Shown here in pieces: positions 1 to 4,964 of a DNA stretch of 8,368 nt (its first letter is position 1; every line of letters starts with the position of its first letter). Location: positions 1-8,368 of the forward strand of contig PWII01000013.1 in assembly GCA_003561025.1 (NCBI GenBank), read 5' to 3'. A program made the position numbers and the translations under genes. Source of the stretch: Candidatus Nealsoniibacteriota bacterium. GTDB lineage: Bacteria > Patescibacteriota > Minisyncoccia > Minisyncoccales > PWPS01. The notes below the pieces were generated by a model that saw only the letters and a list, made by a program, of their open reading frames with translations, made no database searches and had not been told where the DNA came from.

Positions 1-65
1 AACACAATTACTAGAAGAATAATTAATTAATGGTTTCGGTTTTTCTTAAAAACCTGAATATTCGG

Positions 66-94
66 AGTGGGGTGATTTAAAGCATTACCCCACT
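66..94 (+). terminator. Stable hairpin upstream of the first signal peptidase gene; possible terminator or leader structure
   Basis: An inverted repeat with arms at 66-76 and 84-94 forms an 11-bp stem (core GTGGGG/CCCCAC, one G-T wobble) around a 7-base loop. It is followed by TTTCGG rather than a clean run of T, so it is not a textbook intrinsic terminator. The word TTCGGA occurs on both sides of it, at 61-66 and 95-100. A smaller hairpin, GGTTTTT/AAAAACC with a 3-base loop, lies just upstream at 38-54. The element ends only 18 bases before the ATG at 113, so it could end an upstream transcript or be a 5' leader structure of the peptidase gene. The structure is certain; its role is not. Confidence 0.45.
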
Positions 95-112
95 TTCGGA
101 TTAATAATTTTT

Positions 113-622
113 ATGTTAAAGGCAATAAAGTTTTTTTTGGTTGCTTTTCAGTTTGTTTCTTTGGGCGTGATTTTTGTTTTGGCATTTTATTTTTTGCATG
201 GCAGATTTAATTTTGTCTATGACTATCAAAATTTTGTTGTTCAGTCGGGATCGATGGAACCTGCCATTATGACAGGTGACGTTATTATTATTCAAGAACA
301 AGAAGAATATCTTGTTAATGACGTTATAACTTTTATTGATAACGATGACCGCATAGTTACACATCGAATTATTAAAATTGCAGATGAAGAAGGGCTGCCT
401 TCTTATCACACAAAAGGTGATGCTAATCGTGCAGAAGATAGAGATTTAGTTTTTTATGAGAATGTTCTTGGTAAAGTCGTTTTTGTTTTACCAAGATTTG
501 GATTTTTAGTTACTTTTTCTAAGACAACAAATGGACTGATAGCGATGATTTTAATTCCTTCTCTAATTTTATTCTCTGATCAATTATTAAAAATAATCAA
601 TGCTAGGGAACAAGATAATTAA
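113..622 (+). CDS. Signal peptidase I, ER/archaeal (SipW-like) type
   Basis: This is a membrane serine protease that would remove signal peptides from exported proteins on the outer face of the cytoplasmic membrane. The 169-residue product has an N-terminal membrane segment (about 7-28), then SGSMEP with the nucleophile Ser47, then GDVIII. THRII carries His84, where bacterial-type LepB enzymes have Lys; this Ser-His arrangement marks the ER/archaeal/SipW class. The box KGDANRAED (101-109) supplies the conserved Asp103 and Asp109, GKVVFVLPRFG (120-130) closes the fold, and a second membrane segment lies at about 142-163. All catalytic-type residues are present, so it looks active. The ATG at 113 lacks a Shine-Dalgarno. 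The 3' end overlaps the next gene by 23 bases, which suggests coupling to that secreted cargo. In Bacillus, SipW processes TasA-family proteins, and the neighbours here fit that role. Confidence 0.93.
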   Translation: MLKAIKFFLVAFQFVSLGVIFVLAFYFLHGRFNFVYDYQNFVVQSGSMEPAIMTGDVIIIQEQEEYLVNDVITFIDNDDRIVTHRIIKIADEEGLPSYHTKGDANRAEDRDLVFYENVLGKVVFVLPRFGFLVTFSKTTNGLIAMILIPSLILFSDQLLKIINAREQDN

Positions 623-1181
623 ATTTTCATGGCTCTTAATATTATTATATATTTTTTTAATTCAAAGCAATTACACGGATGCTGATATTTTTGCAGAAAG
701 AACAATTACTGAAAACAGAATGACAGCCATAGTTCTTGATTTTTCAACAAGAAAAACCTTTAATAATAATATTACCAATAATCTATTTAGCTCTTTTGGT
801 TTTCTTCCGGGTGGAGTTGATGTTGCTGGTATTAGAATCAAGGGGGAGACAGACCAAGACTTCAAATATTATCTAAAGACTATAAGGATTGATGGAGATG
901 ATAATTTTTGTGAAAACTTACAAGTAAGAGCTTTAGACAAAAACTTCAAGACAATTTACAATGGTTCAATTTCAGATCTAGCCTTGCAATCGACAATTAG
1001 CGGAGAAGGTAACAATTACTGGATTTTTGCAATTGGTTTTAATAATACGGATGCGAATTTAAAAAACAAAAGATGTGAGTTTGATTTTTATTTCAGAACA
1101 TATCGTCAAAACACCAATGAAGAAGGCGGAATTTTTGCAGAAAGAAAAATAAACAATGTTGTTGCTAGCGGTGAATGGTAA
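600..1181 (+). CDS. Secreted TasA/camelysin-like protein with SipW-type signal peptide (probable cargo)
   Basis: The 193-residue product begins with Lys residues and a hydrophobic core (about 9-21), then YTDADIFAERTITENRMTAI and VLDFS. This has the spacing and character of the 'FSDTETSTNNTFTAGTLDL' junction after SipW-type signal peptides. The remainder is rich in beta-prone and Asn residues, fitting an extracellular beta-sandwich. Two cysteines (104 and 159) could form a disulfide. The C-terminal end repeats the mature N-terminal motif: IFAER occurs at 30-34 and 178-182 and is encoded by an exact 16-base repeat (687-702 and 1131-1146). The gene overlaps the upstream signal peptidase by 23 bases and the downstream one by 26, so it sits inside the peptidase unit. 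No Shine-Dalgarno is visible, which fits translation coupled to the upstream gene. Cargo status is inferred from position and signal type; the family match is weaker than for the minus-strand protein at 1739-2347. Confidence 0.7.
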   Translation: MLGNKIIKFSWLLILLYIFLIQSNYTDADIFAERTITENRMTAIVLDFSTRKTFNNNITNNLFSSFGFLPGGVDVAGIRIKGETDQDFKYYLKTIRIDGDDNFCENLQVRALDKNFKTIYNGSISDLALQSTISGEGNNYWIFAIGFNNTDANLKNKRCEFDFYFRTYRQNTNEEGGIFAERKINNVVASGEW

Positions 1182-1719
1182 CTGCTATAATAAGTCAGTG
1201 AAAAAAATAGCTTTAAAAATAGGATACGGGGCTCTTGTAATAATATATTTATCTTATATTGGAGTACTTGTTATATTTTCCCAAAACTTCAACATAATAA
1301 CCAGCTTCATCAATACTTCCGAATCGATGGAGCCAGCCATTCCCCTGCATGCGGTTGTTGTAATTAAGGAAGAAGATTTTTATTCTATAGGAGATATAAT
1401 ATCCTATTACGCTAAAATTGACGATGAGATTGTTGTAGTGACACATCGAATAAAAGATATTAGCGGTAATATGTATCTCACTAAAGGAGATAAAAATATT
1501 TTAGAAGATAGGGAGCTAGTTAAACCTCGACTAGTTATTGGTAGAGCCTTTTTAATTATTCCTTGGATTGGTAATCTACTGAACTTTTCTAAGACAGCAA
1601 GTGGTCTCTATTTAACAATTCTTTTACCGGCTCTGATTATAATAACCATAGAGCTCTCAAAAATTTTTTATTTTATAAGCAGATTGCCAGAAAAAGATTC
1701 TTTTAGAGAAAAAAGTTAA
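1156..1719 (+). CDS. Second signal peptidase I, ER/archaeal (SipW-like) type
   Basis: This paralogue of the first peptidase has membrane segments at about 22-42 and 151-172. Its catalytic motif is SESMEP (nucleophile Ser57), followed by GDII (79-82) and THRI with His97, again the Ser-His ER/archaeal class. KGDKNILED (110-118) carries Asp112 and Asp118. Both copies share the FSKT..GL motif before the second membrane segment, which supports common descent. It differs elsewhere, including SES for SGS and a longer, acidic loop before the catalytic His, so the pair may have different substrates. The start is uncertain. ATG 1156 overlaps the cargo gene by 26 bases and adds an odd MLLLAVNGNCYNKS leader. 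In-frame GTG codons at 1171 and 1198 are alternatives; 1198 gives a natural MKKIALK start just after the upstream stop. No ribosome site decides between them. Confidence 0.92.
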   Translation: MLLLAVNGNCYNKSVKKIALKIGYGALVIIYLSYIGVLVIFSQNFNIITSFINTSESMEPAIPLHAVVVIKEEDFYSIGDIISYYAKIDDEIVVVTHRIKDISGNMYLTKGDKNILEDRELVKPRLVIGRAFLIIPWIGNLLNFSKTASGLYLTILLPALIIITIELSKIFYFISRLPEKDSFREKS

Positions 1720-1738
1720 TTTTTGATTATTCTGTTAT

Positions 1739-2347
1739 CTATTCTGCCTCTAATCTTTGAACTAAACGAAAGCTGATATCAAACCTAACCTCATCAGCTT
1801 GAATTTCATTGCCATATTCTTCAGGGTCGGCTGACCAGAATATTTTAAGAGTTTTTTCTTTATTTGGCTTTAGGATTATAGGGTCAACTTGACTCCATTG
1901 GTCTCGAATAATATTGACATCCTCATCCCCTAAAGTGGATGTTGCTATTTTTTGATTGTCAAGCGATAACTCTAATGTTATATATTTGCCCAACAAGCCA
2001 AAGTTTTCGTTATCGCAATTTGGCCTCTCTCTTCTTTTCTGATCGTTGCACCCTCCATTAATATTTTCTAAATTATCCAGACTGACAAGAAGTCTTCCGG
2101 GAAGCGTTCCTGTGTTTTTTACAGTCCACTCTTTTTCACCACTCATGGTATAATCGCCACCCAGATTTTCAATCACAAAAGATTCAAGTGGTATATTTCC
2201 ACTACGTACGTCGAGATCAATGGTTCCGACAATAAAGCTTGTTTCTTCGGTTGTTCTGGTTGCTGCAAAATATGAGTAGGTCCCAAAAAATACAACACTA
2301 ATTATTATTGCTATTGAGAAAATGCTATACCAAACTTTTTTGTTCAT
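1739..2347 (-). CDS. TasA/camelysin-like surface protein with SipW-dependent signal peptide
   Basis: The 202-residue product starts MNKK, followed by a hydrophobic core (about 7-22). The classic SipW-cargo junction YSYFAATRTTEETSFIVGTI comes next, leading into DLDV (24-47). WTVKNTGTLPGRLLVSLDNL (74-93) and a C-terminal PNKEKTLKIFWSADPEEYGN stretch (151-170) match the general pattern of the TasA/camelysin (peptidase M73-like) beta-sandwich family. Family members form amyloid-like matrix fibres in Bacillus, and similar proteins are widespread in CPR bacteria. No zinc-protease motif is visible, so a structural role is likelier. Two cysteines (100 and 111) bracket a basic loop and could form a disulfide. 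It converges on the second signal peptidase with a gap of only 19 bases. Its own consensus promoter lies at 2378-2406 with a leader of about 24 bases, so it is controlled separately from the peptidases that probably process it. Confidence 0.85.
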   Translation of the reverse strand: MNKKVWYSIFSIAIIISVVFFGTYSYFAATRTTEETSFIVGTIDLDVRSGNIPLESFVIENLGGDYTMSGEKEWTVKNTGTLPGRLLVSLDNLENINGGCNDQKRRERPNCDNENFGLLGKYITLELSLDNQKIATSTLGDEDVNIIRDQWSQVDPIILKPNKEKTLKIFWSADPEEYGNEIQADEVRFDISFRLVQRLEAE

Positions 2348-2377
2348 AGTGATGATTTCTAAGTGTAGGGTATTTTC

Positions 2378-2406
2378 ACTATAAATGTAAAAAAGCTTTT
2401 TGTCAA
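2378..2406 (-). promoter_or_regulatory. Strong sigma70-type promoter for the minus-strand TasA-like gene
   Basis: On the minus strand a perfect TTGACA (2401-2406) is followed after exactly 17 bases by TATAGT (2378-2383, five of six to consensus). The predicted start of transcription is near 2371, giving a leader of about 24 bases to the ATG at 2345-2347. The spacer contains the 12-base palindrome AAAAAGCTTTTT (2390-2401), which could be an operator or simply a bent A/T tract. This is the closest match to a consensus promoter in the window. Confidence 0.8.
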
Positions 2407-2453
2407 TTTTTTTAATAATTATCTGCTTATTGAGGATTATAAAAAAAACCTGC

Positions 2454-2483
2454 TTGACATTACCACTATCACTCTGTTATTCT
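2454..2483 (+). promoter_or_regulatory. Promoter for the DUF4870 gene and the gene after it
   Basis: TTGACA (2454-2459) is followed after 18 bases by TATTCT (2478-2483), with TG at 2475-2476 giving an extended -10. Transcription would start near 2490, about 29 bases before the ATG at 2519. It is divergent from the promoter at 2378-2406, with 47 bases between the two -35 boxes. Confidence 0.65.
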
Positions 2484-2518
2484 GTAAGAAAAGGTCGCTT
2501 TTAAAATTTAAATAAATT

Positions 2519-2917
2519 ATGTCTGAAGAAAAAAATAATCAAGAAGAAGTAGTAGAGGAGGAAACCCAAGAAGAAGAAAAAGAGGAGAAAAAAGAAGAAG
2601 AAAAAAAGCAAGATGGCGCTGAGGGAATAAATGCTATTGCTATACTTAGCTATCTTGGTATTTTGGTTTTGGTTCCTCTTCTTGCTGCTAAAGAAGACGA
2701 ATTTGCTCAATATCATGCAAAGCAATGGCTAGTCCTTCTTATTGTTGCAGTAATCGGAATGTTTGTAGGAGCAGTCCCTATCATTGGATGGCTTCTTATT
2801 CCTTTTATTAGCTTAGGAACTATAATCCTTGCTATTATGGGAATAATAAATGTATTAAAAAAGGAAAAAAAGGAGCTTCCTATTATTGGGAAGTATGCCA
2901 AGCAGTTTAAGATATAA
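2519..2917 (+). CDS. DUF4870 (Tic20-like) membrane protein with acidic/basic N-terminal tail
   Basis: The 132-residue protein begins with about 34 residues made almost only of Glu, Lys and Gln, then a three-helix membrane domain (about 38-56, 69-86 and 88-112). The domain carries the DUF4870 signature: AILSYLGILVLVPLL, an acidic turn, FAQYHAKQWLVL (62-73), then GIINVLKKEKKELPIIGKYA and a short basic end. DUF4870 proteins resemble the chloroplast import component Tic20, but their bacterial function is not known. The charged tail is probably cytoplasmic and disordered, and may bind another protein; this is inference. It is the first gene of a two-gene unit, 30 bases ahead of the next, with no Shine-Dalgarno before its ATG. 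The family call is firm; the role is open. Confidence 0.85.
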   Translation: MSEEKNNQEEVVEEETQEEEKEEKKEEEKKQDGAEGINAIAILSYLGILVLVPLLAAKEDEFAQYHAKQWLVLLIVAVIGMFVGAVPIIGWLLIPFISLGTIILAIMGIINVLKKEKKELPIIGKYAKQFKI

Positions 2918-2947
2918 AGGTCTTTTGCTATTAATCTATATATTATT

Positions 2948-3472
2948 ATGAGCAAGATAATAATATCTATTATCGTTTTTGTTGTTATTATTGGAGGAGC
3001 TTATTTTCTTTTTATGAGCCAAGATGCGGTAGAGGACATTGATTTATATCTAGAAGAAGAGATTATTTTTGAAGAGGAAGAAGAACGGATTGATGAAAAT
3101 CCATATGAAGTAGCAGAAATTGTAGTACCGACGCAAGAAAGAAACGAGGTAATGCACCAAACTTTTGAAGAGGTATTGAGTGAAGTTTTTGAAAAAGAAC
3201 CAAAGCTTACCAGGCTTACCAGTTCTGGAGATATTTTGGCACTATCCTATCTCGTAGATAGAGTTATTACACCCGATGATGTGTCTCAAATAAGAGACCT
3301 TCTTCAAGAAGAAGGGTATGAACTAGAAGGCACAGATACTAGCGAAGAAGCATATGATCTCAATTTTAGCGCCGAGATACTTGACCAAGAATATAGAGGG
3401 AATATATATGTGCTTATTCACACGGCTGAAGAAGGAGAGAAGAGGCAAAAAGTAGAGGTTAGAATACTATAA
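2948..3472 (+). CDS. N-terminally anchored extracytoplasmic protein of unknown function
   Basis: I do not recognise this 174-residue protein. One membrane segment (about 4-22) is followed by a strongly acidic stretch (28-50, many Glu) and then a mixed alpha/beta domain from about residue 60 to the end. The C-terminal part contains LSYLVDRVITPDDVSQIRDL (99-118) and a final beta-rich section. There is no cysteine and no catalytic motif that I can identify. It probably faces outside as a tethered domain. It lies 30 bases behind the DUF4870 gene with no terminator between, so they are likely co-transcribed. A -10-like TATTAA preceded by TGC (2926-2934) in the gap might add a weak internal promoter. 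The terminator at 3497-3530 ends the unit. Confidence 0.75.
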   Translation: MSKIIISIIVFVVIIGGAYFLFMSQDAVEDIDLYLEEEIIFEEEEERIDENPYEVAEIVVPTQERNEVMHQTFEEVLSEVFEKEPKLTRLTSSGDILALSYLVDRVITPDDVSQIRDLLQEEGYELEGTDTSEEAYDLNFSAEILDQEYRGNIYVLIHTAEEGEKRQKVEVRIL

Positions 3473-3496
3473 TCTATTCTAAAAGCGAGGACACAC

Positions 3497-3530
3497 AAAA
3501 CTCTCACTTAAAAAAGTGAGAGTTTTGTAT
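3497..3530 (+). terminator. Strong intrinsic terminator
   Basis: A 13-bp perfect stem has arms at 3497-3509 and 3514-3526 with an AAAA loop; the core is CTCTCACTT/AAGTGAGAG. It runs into a T-rich tail (TTTTGTATT). The A run on the left makes it potentially bidirectional. It ends the DUF4870 two-gene unit 25 bases after the stop codon. Confidence 0.88.
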
Positions 3531-3590
3531 TAAATAGATATCTTTCTTTCTAGTTAATGCCGTATTTGAAAGAAAAAAGCAAATTAATAG

Positions 3591-3618
3591 TTGTATTTTT
3601 TCTAAAATGTTGTATTAT
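3591..3618 (+). promoter_or_regulatory. Putative promoter of the small 86-codon gene
   Basis: TATTAT (3613-3618, five of six to consensus) is preceded after 16 bases by TTGTAT (3591-3596), a weak -35. Transcription near 3625 would give a leader of about 46 bases ending in the strong ribosome site. It lies downstream of the terminator at 3497-3530, so the small gene needs a promoter in this gap. Confidence 0.45.
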
Positions 3619-3655
3619 CTTTATTAATTAAAGCTCTATTTATGCATCTTAAAAA

Positions 3656-3662
3656 AAGGAGG
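3656..3662 (+). promoter_or_regulatory. Perfect Shine-Dalgarno site (AAGGAGG)
   Basis: AAGGAGG followed by T lies 8 bases before the ATG at 3671, an ideal spacing. Most other genes in the window have no visible Shine-Dalgarno, so this one stands out and fixes the start of the small gene. Confidence 0.9.
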
Positions 3663-3670
3663 TTGACATA

Positions 3671-3931
3671 ATGAGTGGATTTCTTCAAATTTTGGAAGAG
3701 AATGGATTTGTCGTAAAAGAGAAATCATTTATGGGGGAGATAGATGGCTTTCCTTCATATAATAGAGAGATAAGCTATCTTTCGGAAGATTTTGTGAATT
3801 ACCTTGACTTTCCCCACAGAAGAGAGATTGAAAACCTGCTTGAATTGTATTACAAAAAAGAGGCAATAGAGCTCTTTATTGAAAAGTTAAAAAAGGAGGA
3901 AAAGATGGTTCTAAAAAAAGTATCTTTTTAA
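3671..3931 (+). CDS. Small cytoplasmic protein of unknown function, 86 residues
   Basis: I do not recognise this protein. It has no signal peptide or membrane segment, unlike almost all its neighbours, so it is probably cytoplasmic. The first half (residues 1-50) carries hydrophobic and aromatic residues, including GFPSYN and NYLDFPHRREI. The second half (about 50-86) is predicted from composition to be helical and basic, rich in Lys and Glu and ending LKKVSF. There are no cysteines and no recognisable helix-turn-helix or zinc motif. The start is fixed by the perfect Shine-Dalgarno at 3656-3662. It stands alone between two intrinsic terminators and has its own likely promoter, so it is a single-gene unit. 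The strong translation signal suggests a well-expressed product; that is inference. Confidence 0.75.
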   Translation: MSGFLQILEENGFVVKEKSFMGEIDGFPSYNREISYLSEDFVNYLDFPHRREIENLLELYYKKEAIELFIEKLKKEEKMVLKKVSF

Positions 3932-3976
3932 TAATCTTTTAAAAAGATAAAAATAACAATATAAGTTGTCCTTTTC

Positions 3977-4010
3977 AAAATTCACTAGATATTAGTGAAT
4001 TTTTTTATTT
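3977..4010 (+). terminator. Intrinsic terminator after the 86-codon gene
   Basis: An 11-bp stem (AAAATTCACTA at 3977-3987, TAGTGAATTTT at 3993-4003) with the 5-base loop GATAT runs into further T residues and an A/T-rich tail. It lies 45 bases after the stop at 3931. Confidence 0.85.
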
Positions 4011-4061
4011 GTATAAACTAATATGAATCTGATACCAAAGAAAAGCGGTAGGTTCTATAGA

Positions 4062-4111
4062 CCCCACGTACACCCTCCCCACGTACACCCCCGGGGTGTA
4101 CGTGGGGGGGG
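4062..4111. repeat. GC-rich palindrome with a direct repeat, alone in an AT-rich spacer
   Basis: The word CCCCACGTACACCC occurs twice in direct orientation (4062-4075 and 4077-4090) with a period of 15. The second copy is the left arm of a perfect 15-base inverted repeat, arms 4077-4091 and 4093-4107, centred on a single C at 4092. With one T-G wobble the pairing extends to 4073/4111. It lies between a terminator and the promoter of the next gene and has no coding potential. The GC content is far above its surroundings. It could be a dispersed repeat, a protein-binding site or a small hairpin RNA; the sequence alone does not say which. Confidence 0.85.
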
Positions 4112-4191
4112 ATAAGGTGAAGAAGGCAGAGTATTGAATCGGTTTTATTATTTAAATTTTTTTATTTTAATCTAGAACTCACGCAAAGTGT

Positions 4192-4219
4192 TTGCTCTGA
4201 ATTTTTTAATTGCTATAAT
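4192..4219 (+). promoter_or_regulatory. Promoter with perfect extended -10 for the PepSY-like gene
   Basis: TGC followed by TATAAT (4211-4219) is a perfect extended -10. TTGCTC (4192-4197) 16 bases upstream is a reasonable -35. Transcription would begin near 4226. This makes the in-frame GTG at 4188 an impossible start for this transcript and leaves ATG 4230 (almost leaderless) or ATG 4251 (leader of about 25 bases). Confidence 0.7.
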
Positions 4220-4250
4220 ACCAGAGAAGATGTTTATAAAAACATTACTT

Positions 4251-4949
4251 ATGTTAATCAAAAAAAGAAGAATATTTGTGGCAATATTAGTATCTGTTTT
4301 TTTATTAGGAGGAGTGGGAGGAGCATTTCTCTTTTTTTCAAAAGAGCCTTTCTTGGAGACAAGAAGAGACGAGGATATAGAGATTGAAAAAGAAGGTTTG
4401 CCGGATATTGTTATTAAAAATGCAGAAGAATTTATTATATCCCGGGTCGGGGCCGATTTTTTTAATAATTACATCTCTTTAGATAGAGAAAAAAGTAGAC
4501 ACCAACAAGAAGACACCTTCTGTATTAATAATCCAGATTCTTGTAGCGAGTATTTGCAAAAGCCTCACTATTTGGTATTTTATCTATTTGAAATCCCAGA
4601 AAAGCCTTTTATTAGTGAAATAATAGAGATTGCTCTTTTTGAAACAGGTGAAATTATAGAAGAGAGAGAGGAAAAACTTCCGGACTGTGTAGAGAGTCCT
4701 ACAAAATGTAAATTTCCTATTGATGAGGAAGAGGCACTCTCTATAGCCGAAAAAGAAGGACTAAAGAGAGGAGCTAGAGAGTGGGAGACAAGCTTTCACT
4801 GGTATGCTGGGGATATAAAAAATTATGTTTGGACAGTTTCAAATACATTAAGAGATAGCAGGACTTTTAGAAGCGGGGAAAATATTGTAATTAATGCAAA
4901 TACAGGAGAGCTTATTGAAATTAGCGAGTGGGAGCAGTATATTTATTAA
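4251..4949 (+). CDS. Membrane-anchored protein with two PepSY-like halves
   Basis: From ATG 4251 the product has 232 residues: MLIKKRR, one membrane segment (about 8-29), then an extracytoplasmic part. The C-terminal section (155-232) has the PepSY layout: FPIDEEEALSIAEKEGL, then YVWTVSN, then VINANTGELIEISEW. The first part (50-140) looks like a diverged copy, with a helix-forming start, YLVFYLFEIP and IALFETGEIIEE. Two C-x6-C pairs (91/98 and 146/153) sit at corresponding places in each half and probably form disulfides. PepSY domains are often thought to inhibit or shield secreted peptidases, but no partner peptidase is adjacent, so the role is open. The frame is open back to GTG 4188 and ATG 4230, but the promoter at 4192-4219 excludes the GTG; I chose 4251 because it gives a normal KKRR anchor. 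The four-cysteine gene follows after 15 bases. Confidence 0.75.
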   Translation: MLIKKRRIFVAILVSVFLLGGVGGAFLFFSKEPFLETRRDEDIEIEKEGLPDIVIKNAEEFIISRVGADFFNNYISLDREKSRHQQEDTFCINNPDSCSEYLQKPHYLVFYLFEIPEKPFISEIIEIALFETGEIIEEREEKLPDCVESPTKCKFPIDEEEALSIAEKEGLKRGAREWETSFHWYAGDIKNYVWTVSNTLRDSRTFRSGENIVINANTGELIEISEWEQYIY

Positions 4950-4964
4950 AAATATTTTAAAAAA

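Noticed and set aside
1..30. Possible tail of an upstream gene (TQLLEE then stop at 22, or another frame ending at 30).
   Set aside because: Only 6-9 codons are visible in either frame, so neither can be distinguished from chance, although an upstream gene is likely.
1720..1738. Terminator between the convergent peptidase and TasA-like genes.
   Set aside because: The 19-base gap contains no stem long enough to support one.
116..2955. Minus-strand open frames such as 116-409, 671-865, 1249-1446, 2501-2725 and 2713-2955.
   Set aside because: They lie opposite well-supported genes and have shadow-type compositions (runs of Phe, Asn and Ile) with no signals of their own.
3893..3931. An internal AAGGAGG with an ATG at 3905 suggesting a second gene.
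   Set aside because: The ATG is in frame with the 86-codon gene and would give only eight residues before the same stop; Lys/Glu codons create the motif by chance.
3921..3948. A/T-only inverted repeats (ATCTTTT/AAAAGAT) right after the small gene.
   Set aside because: Such weak palindromes are expected by chance in this base composition, and the real terminator follows at 3977.
4188..4250. Longer N-terminus for the PepSY-like protein starting at GTG 4188.
   Set aside because: The perfect extended -10 at 4211-4219 lies inside this extension, so the transcript would begin after the GTG. The KKRR anchor start at 4251 is more natural.
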